64,000 nt of DNA from an uncultured Lachnospiraceae bacterium. GTDB lineage: Bacteria; Bacillota; Clostridia; Lachnospirales; Lachnospiraceae. The notes beneath the pieces are model-generated. The model searched no databases. It was not told the DNA's origin and was given only the letters and a program-made list of their open reading frames with translations. Location: the NCBI GenBank assembly GCA_949878435.1, contig CATLAK010000002.1, positions 124,001 to 188,000 on the forward strand. Reading direction: 5' to 3'. How positions within the stretch are numbered: the first letter of the stretch is position 1; each line of letters opens with the position of its first letter. Below are positions 34,326 through 43,813 of this stretch, piece by piece. A program made the position numbers and the translations under genes.

Positions 34326-37121
34326 ATGTACCATTGCCGAATTCAGTTCTATTTCATAGGTCAGCAGTGCAGAATATTTGAAGTGATCAGGGAGATGCTT
34401 CCGCTTGAACAATTTACACATGTGTTTATGCAAAGCGATACGCCGCAGGAAGCGCTTACGGCGGAAGCGGATGTGATTCTGGCTCATTTACCGGATGTGG
34501 ACGTTAAGGAAACATTGGAGAAAATCTTGTCATGCAGGAAGCAGGAAGCGGAACTTATACTGCTGGCAGATAAAGAGCAGATGAACTCTCTTTCTAGGTG
34601 GCTGCCGGAAGTGAAAGATATCTGGACACTGCCTATGGGTGACGAAGAAATACGGTTCCGCTTTTTAAGATGGCAGCAGACTTGCAAGATGGGGAAGGAT
34701 TTCTGGCAGACCAGCCACTTTTTTGAAGCCACGATCAATCACATTCCGAACCTGATCTGGTATAAAGATAAGGCTGGCATTCATGAGAAGGTCAATGACA
34801 GTTTCTGTGCTACGGTAAATAAGACAAAGCAGCAGGTAGAAGGTCAGGGGCATGCATATATATGGGACGTAGAGCAGGATGACCCTGCCTGTATAGAGTC
34901 AGAACAGGAAGTCATGTCAAAGAGACAGACCTGTATATCGGAAGAAATCATTGAAACCGGAGCAGGAAAGAGAACACTCACCACCTATAAATCTCCTCTG
35001 TATGATCTGGATGGAAGCGTTATGGGAACGGTAGGCGTAGCCATCGATGTAACCCAGGAGAGAGCCTACGAAGAGGAGATCATAAGGAAAAATAATACGA
35101 TGGAAGCTATCTTTATGTCTCTGGACTGTGGTGTAATCTGCCATACGGTAGATGGGTCGCGGGTTTTGAGTGTAAACGATGCCGCTCTTAAAATTTTGGG
35201 ATATGACTCCAGAGACGAACTGATGAAAAACGGGTTTGATATGGTAGCCTCCTCTGTGGTAGAAGAAGACAGGGTAAAACTTCAAAAATGTATTGAAGGG
35301 TTGAAAAAGGAAGGCGATATCGGTAACGTTGAGTACCGGGTGGAGCACAAAAACGGGGATATCCTGCATGTTATGGGCAATATTAAGCTCATCAATGAGA
35401 ATGGGGAATTGTGCTATCGGCGTTTCCTTCTTGACTGTACCGCGCAGAAAATGCTGGAAAAGGAAAACGAGAGGCACCAGGCGGAACTGGTACAGGCATT
35501 AAGTATCGATTATAATGTGGTCTGCTTTTTTGATCTTGAGACGGGGATGGGGATCACATTAAGACATGACAGCGGCAATGGCTATATGTTCGATGCACCG
35601 GAAGGCGAAACCATCTCATTGGAAGAGAGTATGGATATCTACATACGGGAGTTCGTACATGAAGAGGACAAGGAGATGTTAAGGAAAGCCTCTGCCATAG
35701 AAAAGCTGAAAGAGGAACTGGCAGAAAAAAATCTGTATTATGTAAATTACCGGACGCTGAAAAGCGATAAATATAAATATTATCAGATGAAGGCTGTGCG
35801 CGCGGGAACATGGAACAATCATTATGGCATTGTGCTGGGATTCCACAGCGTGGATGAAGAAATCCGCAAGGAGATGGAGAAGAAGAACTTGCTGGAGGAT
35901 GCGCTCTTACAGGCAAATAAAGCAAACAAGGCAAAGAGTGAATTCCTTTCAAATATGTCCCACGATATCAGGACGCCGATGAATGCGATCATAGGATTTA
36001 CGACACTGGCAATTTCGCACATCAATTGTAAAGAACAAGTGGCGGAATATCTAGACAAGATCATGATTTCAGGCAATCATCTGCTCAATCTAATCAATGA
36101 TGTGCTGGATATGAGCCGCATCGAAAGCGGTAAAGTGCACTTAGAAGAAAAGCCCTGCTCTTTACAGGAAGTCCTGCAGGGGCTGTGCAATATTTTGCAG
36201 CCGGATGTGAATGCAAAGAAGCAGGAGCTTCATGTTGATACAACGGGTCTTAAAAATGAGGAGATTTATTGTGATAAGTTAAGATTAAATCAAGTCCTTT
36301 TGAATTTGGCAGGCAATGCCGTCAAATATACGGCTGAGGGAGGAAGCATCAGTATCAGAGTCGTTCAGAAAAAGGGCGCACCGACAGGCTATGCAAATTA
36401 TGAATTTAGGATTCGGGACACAGGAATCGGCATGAGTGAGGAATTTGTTGCCCATGTCTTTGATCCTTTCGAGAGAGAAGAAAACTCTACACTCAGCGGG
36501 ATACAGGGAACCGGTCTTGGAATGGCGATTACCAAAAATATCGTGGATATGATGAACGGGACCATCTCTGTGAGGAGCAAGCAGGGAGTTGGAACAGAGT
36601 TTACGGTATCTTTCACATTCCGGCTGCAGCCCCGGCAAAAAAATCAGGCAGAATCAGAAAAGGGGCTTTGTGCGGCAGGGCATGAAGACGAGACCTCTGG
36701 AGGCAATTCAGGTCAGGAAATGGAGAAACTGAGCACAGGGCGGATTTTACTGGTGGAGGATGTGGAATTGAACCAGGAAATCGCCGTGACGATTTTAGAG
36801 GATGCTGGATTTTTAACAGAAGTTGCTGAAAATGGACAGATTGCGGTGAATATGGTCCAAAAATCTGAGCCGGGATATTATCAGCTGGTACTTATGGACG
36901 TGCAGATGCCGGTGATGAATGGCTATGAAGCAACGAAAGCAATCCGCAGGCTGGATAATAAGGAACTGGCATCGATTCCCATTCTTGCCATGTCGGCAAA
37001 TGCCTTTGAGGAAGATAAGCAGGAGGCGCTTAAATGCGGCATGAATGGTCATATAGCAAAGCCCATAGATGTTCAGACCTTATTTGACACTTTGAACAAA
37101 ATGTTGACAGATGCAGAATAA
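34326..37121 (+). CDS. Cytoplasmic PAS hybrid histidine kinase
   Basis: A 931-residue kinase with no membrane helix. The first 110 residues resemble a receiver that has lost its phospho-acceptor (VILAHLPDVD where an aspartate is expected), so a pseudo-receiver. Two PAS domains follow (about 135-245, FFEATINHIPNLIWYKDKAG; about 255-380), then another PAS-like region, HisKA with H546 (SHDIRTPMNA), HATPase (GTGLGMAITKNI) and a C-terminal receiver with D858 (VLMDVQMP). GGGAGG precedes the ATG. It starts 33 bases after the lipoprotein gene and is probably the last member of this sensory cluster. Confidence 0.85.
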   Translation: MYHCRIQFYFIGQQCRIFEVIREMLPLEQFTHVFMQSDTPQEALTAEADVILAHLPDVDVKETLEKILSCRKQEAELILLADKEQMNSLSRWLPEVKDIWTLPMGDEEIRFRFLRWQQTCKMGKDFWQTSHFFEATINHIPNLIWYKDKAGIHEKVNDSFCATVNKTKQQVEGQGHAYIWDVEQDDPACIESEQEVMSKRQTCISEEIIETGAGKRTLTTYKSPLYDLDGSVMGTVGVAIDVTQERAYEEEIIRKNNTMEAIFMSLDCGVICHTVDGSRVLSVNDAALKILGYDSRDELMKNGFDMVASSVVEEDRVKLQKCIEGLKKEGDIGNVEYRVEHKNGDILHVMGNIKLINENGELCYRRFLLDCTAQKMLEKENERHQAELVQALSIDYNVVCFFDLETGMGITLRHDSGNGYMFDAPEGETISLEESMDIYIREFVHEEDKEMLRKASAIEKLKEELAEKNLYYVNYRTLKSDKYKYYQMKAVRAGTWNNHYGIVLGFHSVDEEIRKEMEKKNLLEDALLQANKANKAKSEFLSNMSHDIRTPMNAIIGFTTLAISHINCKEQVAEYLDKIMISGNHLLNLINDVLDMSRIESGKVHLEEKPCSLQEVLQGLCNILQPDVNAKKQELHVDTTGLKNEEIYCDKLRLNQVLLNLAGNAVKYTAEGGSISIRVVQKKGAPTGYANYEFRIRDTGIGMSEEFVAHVFDPFEREENSTLSGIQGTGLGMAITKNIVDMMNGTISVRSKQGVGTEFTVSFTFRLQPRQKNQAESEKGLCAAGHEDETSGGNSGQEMEKLSTGRILLVEDVELNQEIAVTILEDAGFLTEVAENGQIAVNMVQKSEPGYYQLVLMDVQMPVMNGYEATKAIRRLDNKELASIPILAMSANAFEEDKQEALKCGMNGHIAKPIDVQTLFDTLNKMLTDAE

Positions 37122-37132
37122 GAGGAAACAGG

Positions 37133-38491
37133 ATGTTGCCGGAGTTATTTTTAAGCAGAATGGAAACAATGCTGGGGGAAGAGTTCCAAGAATTTCTTGC
37201 CGGTTATCAGATGCCGCCAGTGCCGTCTTTGCGTGTCAATCTTCTAAAAGGAACAGAACAAGAGCTGAGAGGGAAGACGGACGTTTTAAAGGAACCGGTG
37301 CCGTGGGCAGCAGGAGGGTTTTACTGCGCAGAAGAAGAAAGACCGGGGAAGCATCCCTTTCATGAAGCAGGGGTCTACTACATTCAAGAAGCAAGCGCTA
37401 TGGCGCCGGCGGCGTATCTGGATGCAGCGCCGGGGGAGAAGGTATTGGACCTGTGTGCAGCACCTGGAGGAAAGAGTACACAGATTGCGGCGGCGCTAAG
37501 GGGAGAAGGGCTTTTGATCTGCAATGAGATACATCCCCAGAGGGCGAAGATACTCTCAGAGAATATAGAGCGGATGGGGATACGCAATGCATTGGTAGTC
37601 AGCCATAAACCGGACTTTCTGGCGCAGCGTTTCCCATCGTATTTTGATAAGATCTTAGTGGACGCGCCCTGTTCCGGGGAGGGAATGTTCAGGAAGAAGG
37701 AAGAGGCAGTTAAGGAGTGGAGTCTGGAAAATGTGAAAATGTGCGCGGACAGGCAGAAAGAGATTCTTGAAAGTGCTGCCGCGATGCTAAGACCCGGTGG
37801 GAAGATGATCTACTCCACATGTACCTTTGCACCGGAAGAAGATGAGGAAACAGTCTGCCATTTTCTAAGGCAGCATCCGGAGTTTCATCTGGAAGAAATG
37901 GAGAAATTCCCGGGGATGTCAAAAGGGCGTGCAGCGTTTGGAGAAACAGACAATCAGGAAGTGGAAAAGACCATAAGGCTCTGGCCGCATAAACTGAAGG
38001 GGGAAGGGCATTTTGTGGCGTGTTTCCGAAAGGCAGGAGCACTGCCGGAAGGAGTAACTCCTTTAGGCGGGGTGGAAAAAGGAATTTCACGGAAGGAATG
38101 TCCGGAGTGGGATGCATTTGCGCGTCAGTATCTGAAGGTTTCATTGGATGGAATTTATTTAAGGTTTGGCGATCAGCTGTATCTGGCACCGCAAAATACG
38201 CCGTCTCTTAAGGGCATGAAAGTGCTGAGGGCGGGGCTTCATCTGGGGACGCTTAAAAAGAATCGGTTTGAACCTTCCCACGCACTGGCGCTTTTCCTGC
38301 AGTCTGGGGAAGCGATATGTAAATGGGATTTATCCCTTTCAGAGGCAGCCCGCTATCTGGCGGGGGAGACATTTGCCGCACAGGGGGAGAAAGGGTGGTA
38401 TCTGATTACGGTGGAAGGATACAGTCTTGGCTGGGGAAAACTTGCAGGCGGTGTGATGAAAAATCATTATCCCAAAGGACTCAGGAAATAG
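37133..38491 (+). CDS. RsmF-like rRNA (cytosine-C5) methyltransferase
   Basis: A 452-residue NOL1/NOP2/Sun-family enzyme that methylates C5 of cytosine in 16S rRNA using S-adenosylmethionine. SAM motif I is VLDLCAAPGGKSTQIAA; motif IV DAPCSGEGMF contains C180 and motif VI YSTCTF the catalytic C230. The C-terminal 150 residues match the RsmF-type RNA-binding extension (LRAGLHLGTLKKNRFEPSHA). The exact target base is not known from sequence. It begins 12 bases after the kinase stop. Confidence 0.88.
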   Translation: MLPELFLSRMETMLGEEFQEFLAGYQMPPVPSLRVNLLKGTEQELRGKTDVLKEPVPWAAGGFYCAEEERPGKHPFHEAGVYYIQEASAMAPAAYLDAAPGEKVLDLCAAPGGKSTQIAAALRGEGLLICNEIHPQRAKILSENIERMGIRNALVVSHKPDFLAQRFPSYFDKILVDAPCSGEGMFRKKEEAVKEWSLENVKMCADRQKEILESAAAMLRPGGKMIYSTCTFAPEEDEETVCHFLRQHPEFHLEEMEKFPGMSKGRAAFGETDNQEVEKTIRLWPHKLKGEGHFVACFRKAGALPEGVTPLGGVEKGISRKECPEWDAFARQYLKVSLDGIYLRFGDQLYLAPQNTPSLKGMKVLRAGLHLGTLKKNRFEPSHALALFLQSGEAICKWDLSLSEAARYLAGETFAAQGEKGWYLITVEGYSLGWGKLAGGVMKNHYPKGLRK

Positions 38492-38498
38492 GTGTGAA

Positions 38499-39554
38499 AT
38501 GAGGAAGAACATGAAAAAAACAAGGTGTGCGGCAGTGCTTGGCTTGATTGCTGTGATGATGTTTACAGGCTGCGGCAAAGGTAAGAATGAAAATATTGAT
38601 GCCGGAATGGCGGCGGTGGAAGCACTGGATTATGACGGTGCTCTGGTCAACTTTGAAGCGGCGAGGCAGGCGGGAGAGGACCAGCGTCTTTTGTACAGGG
38701 GCGAGGGTATGGCATATATGGGGAAAACCATGTATGCCGAGGCTGCGCAGGCGTTTGAACAGGCACTTTCTTTAAGCAACGGAAGAATAATCGGTATGGA
38801 TTATGACATCAATTATTACCTTGCGGCAGCATATTATAAGCAGGGGGAGCTGGGCAGGGCAATTGATGTATACAGCGCCATCATAGCGCTTAAGGACAGT
38901 GAGCGGGATGCCTACTATTTGAGAGGCGCTATTTATGCCCAGCAGGGAAACCTTGATCTGGCAAAGGCGGATTTTGACAAGACCATTGCCCTTAAAAAGA
39001 ATGATTATGACAGGCTGATTGAGATATACGGTGTCTTGGAAGCCGCTGGTTTTAAAGGGGCAGGACAGGAATATCTGCAGGCAGCGATGGATGCCGGCAC
39101 AAAGGATATGACCAATTATGAAAAGGGGCGCATCTGCTATTATCTCGAGGATTATGAAAATGCCAGAACTTATCTGGAAAAAGCGCGGGATGAAGGAGGA
39201 TATGAGGCGGTTCTTTTCCTGGGAAAAACTTATGAGACGCTGGGGGATAACAATTATGCGATCAGCGTTTACAATACCTATCTGGAGAGCGAGGGACCCA
39301 ATCCCCAAGTATTGAATCAGCTGGGGCTGTGCAAGATGCAGACGGGTGACTATGCAGGAGCGCTAAGCAATTTTCAGGCGGCAATGAATATAGAAGGAAA
39401 CGGCATGATGCAGGTGCTTAAACTGAATGAGATCATTGCATATGAAAGGCTTGGCGAGTACAAGAATGCATCGGTCCTGATGGATGGTTATCTTAAGACC
39501 TATCCCGATGACGAGGAGGCAAAGAGAGAATATACGTTTTTGCAGACCAGATGA
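38499..39554 (+). CDS. TPR-repeat lipoprotein
   Basis: A 351-residue lipoprotein: signal with lipobox FTGC, then at least seven tetratricopeptide-like repeats (for example LYRGEGMAYMGKTMYAEAAQ, YLRGAIYAQQGNLDLAKADF, VLNQLGLCKMQTGDYAGALS). TPRs mediate protein contacts, so it is likely a scaffold or assembly factor on the outer face of the membrane. AGGTG precedes the first ATG; the ATG at 38511 is an alternative. It follows the methyltransferase by seven bases, perhaps sharing its transcript. Confidence 0.82.
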   Translation: MRKNMKKTRCAAVLGLIAVMMFTGCGKGKNENIDAGMAAVEALDYDGALVNFEAARQAGEDQRLLYRGEGMAYMGKTMYAEAAQAFEQALSLSNGRIIGMDYDINYYLAAAYYKQGELGRAIDVYSAIIALKDSERDAYYLRGAIYAQQGNLDLAKADFDKTIALKKNDYDRLIEIYGVLEAAGFKGAGQEYLQAAMDAGTKDMTNYEKGRICYYLEDYENARTYLEKARDEGGYEAVLFLGKTYETLGDNNYAISVYNTYLESEGPNPQVLNQLGLCKMQTGDYAGALSNFQAAMNIEGNGMMQVLKLNEIIAYERLGEYKNASVLMDGYLKTYPDDEEAKREYTFLQTR

Positions 39555-39589
39555 AAGAGTCTGTAAGGCAGCCATAATGAAAAAAATTG

Positions 39590-39637
39590 ACACAACATAT
39601 TATGTTAACGATATTATGTCAACACAATATGTTGTGT
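39590..39637. promoter_or_regulatory. Two NrdR boxes upstream of nrdD
   Basis: ACACAACATATTATGT (39590-39605) and ACACAATATGTTGTGT (39622-39637) match the NrdR-box pattern, an A/T-rich core between ACAC and TGTGT. Their starts are exactly 32 bases apart, three helical turns, as in known NrdR operators, and they stand ahead of a ribonucleotide reductase gene. A TTGACA/GATATT promoter (39587-39615) overlaps the first box. The same DNA can also fold as a 12-bp stem followed by TTTTTT, so it may in addition terminate the TPR gene transcript. Confidence 0.8.
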
Positions 39638-39643
39638 TTTTTG

Positions 39644-39672
39644 TTGACTTTTATTTTTGCGGATGATACACT
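39644..39672 (+). promoter_or_regulatory. Second nrdD promoter candidate
   Basis: TTGACT (39644-39649) and TACACT (39667-39672) separated by 17 bases, just downstream of the NrdR boxes and 43 bases before the nrdD start. Confidence 0.55.
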
Positions 39673-39715
39673 TTTACTATGTGGTGTCTGAGAAATTGAA
39701 TTGGAGGGGTTTTAG

Positions 39716-42124
39716 ATGTTTCAGGTTATCAAAAGAGAAGGGGACGTAGCAGATTTCACTTTGACCAAGATCAGCGATGCAATCATGAAGGCATTTAATG
39801 CTACAGATGTCCAGTATAACAATGATGTGGTGGATCTTCTGGCGCTTCGTGTGACGGCTGATTTCCAGGGGAAGGTGAAGGAAGACTGTGTTCACGTGGA
39901 AGATATACAGGACAGTGTGGAAAAGGTGCTGGAGCAGACCGGCTATGCGGAAGCGGCAAAGGCATATATCCTGTACCGCAAACAGCGTGAAAAAATGCGT
40001 ACCATGAAATCGACCATCCTGGATTATAAAGATGTGGTAAACAATTATGTCAAGGTGGAAGACTGGCGTGTAAAAGAAAACTCCACCGTTACTTATTCCG
40101 TGGGCGGTCTTATCTTAAGCAACTCAGGCGCAGTAACAGCCAATTACTGGCTTTCGGAGATATATGATGAAGAGATTGCACAGGCGCACAGGAATGCGGA
40201 TCTGCACATACATGACCTGTCCATGCTGACCGGATACTGTGCCGGATGGTCCTTGAAACAGCTGATTACCCAGGGACTTGGGGGCATCACAGGCAAGATT
40301 ACATCGGCGCCCGCAGCGCATCTGTCTGTGCTTTGCAACCAGATGGTGAATTTCCTCGGCATCATGCAGAATGAGTGGGCAGGTGCACAGGCATTTTCAT
40401 CCTTTGATACGTATCTGGCGCCCTTTGTCAAGGCAGACGACCTCTCTTACAAAGAGGTAAAGAAATGTATTGAAGCATTTATCTATGGGGTGAATACGCC
40501 CAGCCGCTGGGGAACCCAGGCACCTTTTTCCAATATTACGCTGGACTGGACGGTGCCGGCAGATTTAGCGGAGCTTCCTGCCATTGTGGGCGGAAAAGAA
40601 ATGGATTTTAAATATAAAGACTGTAAGAAGGAAATGGATATGATCAATAAAGCCTTCATTGAGACGATGATCGAGGGCGATGCCAACGGCAGAGGATTCC
40701 AGTATCCGATTCCTACCTATTCGATTACCAGAGACTTTGACTGGTCAGATACAGAGAACAACCGCCTCCTGTTTGAGATGACGGCAAAGTACGGAACGCC
40801 TTATTTTTCTAATTATATCAATTCAGATATGGAACCTAGCGACGTGCGCAGCATGTGCTGCCGTCTGCGTCTGGATTTAAGGGAACTGCGCAAAAAGACG
40901 GGCGGTTATTTTGGTTCCGGGGAAAGCACGGGAAGCGTTGGCGTGGTCACCATCAATATGCCCCGAATTGCGTATTTATCTTCCAATAAGGATGATTTTT
41001 ACAGGCGTCTCAATAAAATGATGGACATTGCAGCCAGATCCCTTAAGATGAAGCGGGATGTGATCACCCGCCTTTTGGAAGAGGGGCTGTATCCGTACAC
41101 CAAACACTATCTGGGAACCTTTGACAATCATTTTTCCACCATCGGTCTTTTGGGGATGAATGAGGTGGGATTGAATGCCAATTGGCTTAGGGCAGACATG
41201 ACGGATAGACGCACCCAGGAATTTACCAAAGAAGTATTGAATCACATGCGCAGCAGGCTTTCCGATTATCAGGAACAGTACGGTGATTTGTATAATCTGG
41301 AGGCAACGCCTGCGGAAAGTACGACGTACCGCCTGGCAAAGCATGACAAGAAGAAATGGCCTGCAATCAAAACGGCAGGAAAGATGGGCGATACGCCTTA
41401 TTACACAAATTCCTCCCACCTGCCGGTGGATTTTTCTGAGGATATTTTTGATGCGCTGGATATTCAGGACGAGCTTCAGACCCTGTATACCTCAGGGACG
41501 GTATTCCATGCATTTTTAGGGGAAAAGCTTCCTGACTGGAAGGCGGCGGCAGACCTGATAAGGACCATTGCAGAGAATTATAAGCTGCCTTATTATACCC
41601 TTTCTCCTACCTATTCAATCTGCAGGGAGCACGGATATCTGGCAGGAGAGCAGAAGACCTGCCCTCATTGCGGCAAGGTGACGGAAGTTTACAGCCGTAT
41701 CACAGGCTATTACAGACCGGTGCAGAATTGGAATGATGGAAAGCTGCAGGAATATGCTAACCGTAAAAATTACGATATATCTAAGTCTGTGCTGAAAAAG
41801 CCGGTTACCAGTATCGTGACGCTGTCCGGTTATGAGGAGAACGATATAAAGGTTTCAGTGGAGATGCCGGAAAACATCGCTTATCTTTTTACCACCAGGA
41901 CTTGTCCTAATTGCAAACTTGCAAAAGAATATTTGAAGGATTTTCGGTATGTGCTCATAGATGCGGAAGAAAACATGGAATTGGCACAAAAATACGGCGT
42001 CATGCAGGCGCCTACCCTTGTGGTGGTAAACGGCAGTTCATTTAAGAAGTATGTCAATGCATCCCGCATCAGAGAGTTTGCGGAAAGTCATAGAAGCATG
42101 CAGACGGCAGAGTGTATTTCTTAA
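39716..42124 (+). CDS. nrdD: Anaerobic ribonucleoside-triphosphate reductase with fused redox domain
   Basis: Class III glycyl-radical enzyme that reduces NTPs to dNTPs without oxygen; 802 residues. Residues 1 to about 95 are an ATP-cone (allosteric ATP/dATP site). The catalytic barrel follows, with the zinc motif CPHC and the radical glycine G664 in RITGYYRP near the end. From about residue 715 there is an extra glutaredoxin/thioredoxin-like domain (FTTRTCPNCKLAK, with C730-P-N-C733, then QAPTLVVVN). The domain probably supplies electrons. No nrdG activase gene is adjacent; pyrF follows 13 bases later. GGAGGGG precedes the ATG. Controlled by NrdR. Confidence 0.95.
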   Translation: MFQVIKREGDVADFTLTKISDAIMKAFNATDVQYNNDVVDLLALRVTADFQGKVKEDCVHVEDIQDSVEKVLEQTGYAEAAKAYILYRKQREKMRTMKSTILDYKDVVNNYVKVEDWRVKENSTVTYSVGGLILSNSGAVTANYWLSEIYDEEIAQAHRNADLHIHDLSMLTGYCAGWSLKQLITQGLGGITGKITSAPAAHLSVLCNQMVNFLGIMQNEWAGAQAFSSFDTYLAPFVKADDLSYKEVKKCIEAFIYGVNTPSRWGTQAPFSNITLDWTVPADLAELPAIVGGKEMDFKYKDCKKEMDMINKAFIETMIEGDANGRGFQYPIPTYSITRDFDWSDTENNRLLFEMTAKYGTPYFSNYINSDMEPSDVRSMCCRLRLDLRELRKKTGGYFGSGESTGSVGVVTINMPRIAYLSSNKDDFYRRLNKMMDIAARSLKMKRDVITRLLEEGLYPYTKHYLGTFDNHFSTIGLLGMNEVGLNANWLRADMTDRRTQEFTKEVLNHMRSRLSDYQEQYGDLYNLEATPAESTTYRLAKHDKKKWPAIKTAGKMGDTPYYTNSSHLPVDFSEDIFDALDIQDELQTLYTSGTVFHAFLGEKLPDWKAAADLIRTIAENYKLPYYTLSPTYSICREHGYLAGEQKTCPHCGKVTEVYSRITGYYRPVQNWNDGKLQEYANRKNYDISKSVLKKPVTSIVTLSGYEENDIKVSVEMPENIAYLFTTRTCPNCKLAKEYLKDFRYVLIDAEENMELAQKYGVMQAPTLVVVNGSSFKKYVNASRIREFAESHRSMQTAECIS

Positions 42125-42137
42125 GAAAGGAAAAACG

Positions 42138-43073
42138 ATGATTAACAAACTGATTTCAAAAATTAAAGCAACAGGCGCGCCTATCGTGGTGGGGCTCGAC
42201 CCCATGATGAAATTTGTTCCTGAACATATTCAGAAAAAGGCGTTTGCAGAATATGGGGAGACGCTTGAAGGAGCGGCGGAAGCAATCTGGCAGTATAATA
42301 AAGAAATCGTTGACCATATTTACGATATCATTCCGGCGGTAAAGCCTCAGATTGCCATGTATGAGCAGTTCGGCATTCCGGGAATGACTGCCTTTAAGAA
42401 AACCGTGGACTACTGCAAAGAAAAAGACCTGGTGGTAATCGGCGATATAAAAAGAGGCGATATCGGCTCTACTTCGGAGGCGTATGCGGTGGGGCATTTA
42501 GGTAAGGTGACGGTGGGAAGCAAGTCTTATTATGGTTTTGATGAGGATTTTGCAACGGTGAATCCTTACTTAGGATCAGACGGTGTCAACCCCTTTATCA
42601 AGGTGTGTAAGGAAGAAAAGAAAGGACTGTTCATTCTCGTAAAGACTTCCAATCCCAGCAGCGGGGAATTTCAGGACAGACAGATTGCGGACGCCGGAAA
42701 CAGACCGCTTTATGAGGTGGTAGGCGAGCAGGTCGCCAAGTGGGGCGAGGAACATATGGGCAATTCTTACAGCTACATCGGTGCAGTAGTTGGGGCGACA
42801 TACCCGGAGATGGGTAAGATTCTCCGCAAGGTAATGCCGAAAAGCTACATTCTGGTGCCGGGATATGGCGCACAGGGCGGAAAGGGCGCCGATCTGGTTC
42901 ACTTCTTCAATGAAGACGGACTGGGCGCAATCGTAAACTCCTCCAGGGGAATCATAGCAGCTTATCAGCAGGAGAAGTACGCGTCCTTTGGCGCGGAACA
43001 CTTTGGGGAAGCATCGCGGGCGGCGGTTATCGATATGAGGGAAGATATTGCCGGGGCATTGAACAGCAGATGA
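42138..43073 (+). CDS. pyrF: Orotidine-5'-phosphate decarboxylase
   Basis: Last step of UMP synthesis. The 311-residue protein is the long (PyrF type 2) form. VVGLDPMM is the first active-site strand, VVIGDIKRGDIGSTSEAYA contains the catalytic D-x-K-x-x-D lysine and aspartates, and ILVPGYGAQGG binds the phosphate. AAAGGAAAAACG precedes the ATG at 42138; a frame extension back to 42051 overlaps nrdD and is rejected. Paired with pyrE. Confidence 0.95.
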   Translation: MINKLISKIKATGAPIVVGLDPMMKFVPEHIQKKAFAEYGETLEGAAEAIWQYNKEIVDHIYDIIPAVKPQIAMYEQFGIPGMTAFKKTVDYCKEKDLVVIGDIKRGDIGSTSEAYAVGHLGKVTVGSKSYYGFDEDFATVNPYLGSDGVNPFIKVCKEEKKGLFILVKTSNPSSGEFQDRQIADAGNRPLYEVVGEQVAKWGEEHMGNSYSYIGAVVGATYPEMGKILRKVMPKSYILVPGYGAQGGKGADLVHFFNEDGLGAIVNSSRGIIAAYQQEKYASFGAEHFGEASRAAVIDMREDIAGALNSR

Positions 43074-43109
43074 TAAATATAAGGGATGGTCACGGGAGGA
43101 TTTTTGAAA

Positions 43110-43784
43110 ATGGAACAGTATAAGCAGGAATTTATCGAATTTATGGTAGACTGTCAAGTGCTCAAGTTTGGCGAATTTACATTAAAGAGCGGTAGAAAAT
43201 CTCCGTTTTTTATGAATGCCGGCGGTTATGTGACTGGCGCTCAGCTTCTAAAGCTGGGGGAATATTATGCTAAGGCGATTCACGACAATTACGGTCTTGA
43301 TTTTGATGTGCTATTTGGACCTGCCTATAAAGGGATTCCGCTTACGGTAGCCACTACCATAGCAATCAGCAGTCTCTATGGCAAGGAGATCCGGTATTGT
43401 TCAAACCGTAAGGAAGTGAAGGATCACGGAGATACAGGTATTCTGCTGGGAAGCAAGTTAAAGGACGGGGACAAGGTAGTTATTATTGAGGATGTGACGA
43501 CTTCCGGCAAATCCATCGAAGAGACCTACCCCATCATCAAGGCACAGGCGGATGTGGAAGTGAAAGGGCTGATCGTTTCCCTAAACCGCATGGAAAAGGG
43601 ACAGACGGATGCGAGCGCGCTTTCCGAGATCAAGGAGAAATACGGATTTGATGCAAATGCCATCGTGAATATGCAGGAAGTGGTGGAGCATTTGTATAAC
43701 AAGCCTTATAAAGGGCAGATTTATATAGACGATACGATAAAAGCAGCAATCGATGCATATTATGAGAAGTATGGAGCAAAGTAA
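43110..43784 (+). CDS. pyrE: Orotate phosphoribosyltransferase
   Basis: Makes orotidine monophosphate from orotate and PRPP, the step before PyrF. FTLKSGRKSPFFMNAG and DVLFGPAYKGIPL are family blocks, and VVIIEDVTTSGKSIEE is the PRPP-binding loop. 224 residues. The ATG at 43110 is 10 bases after GGGAGGA; a TTG at 43104 is closer to ideal spacing and could be the real start. It lies 36 bases downstream of pyrF, forming a two-gene pyrimidine unit. Confidence 0.95.
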   Translation: MEQYKQEFIEFMVDCQVLKFGEFTLKSGRKSPFFMNAGGYVTGAQLLKLGEYYAKAIHDNYGLDFDVLFGPAYKGIPLTVATTIAISSLYGKEIRYCSNRKEVKDHGDTGILLGSKLKDGDKVVIIEDVTTSGKSIEETYPIIKAQADVEVKGLIVSLNRMEKGQTDASALSEIKEKYGFDANAIVNMQEVVEHLYNKPYKGQIYIDDTIKAAIDAYYEKYGAK

Positions 43785-43813
43785 ATTTATTATTTTATGG
43801 AAGGAGCGTCGGT

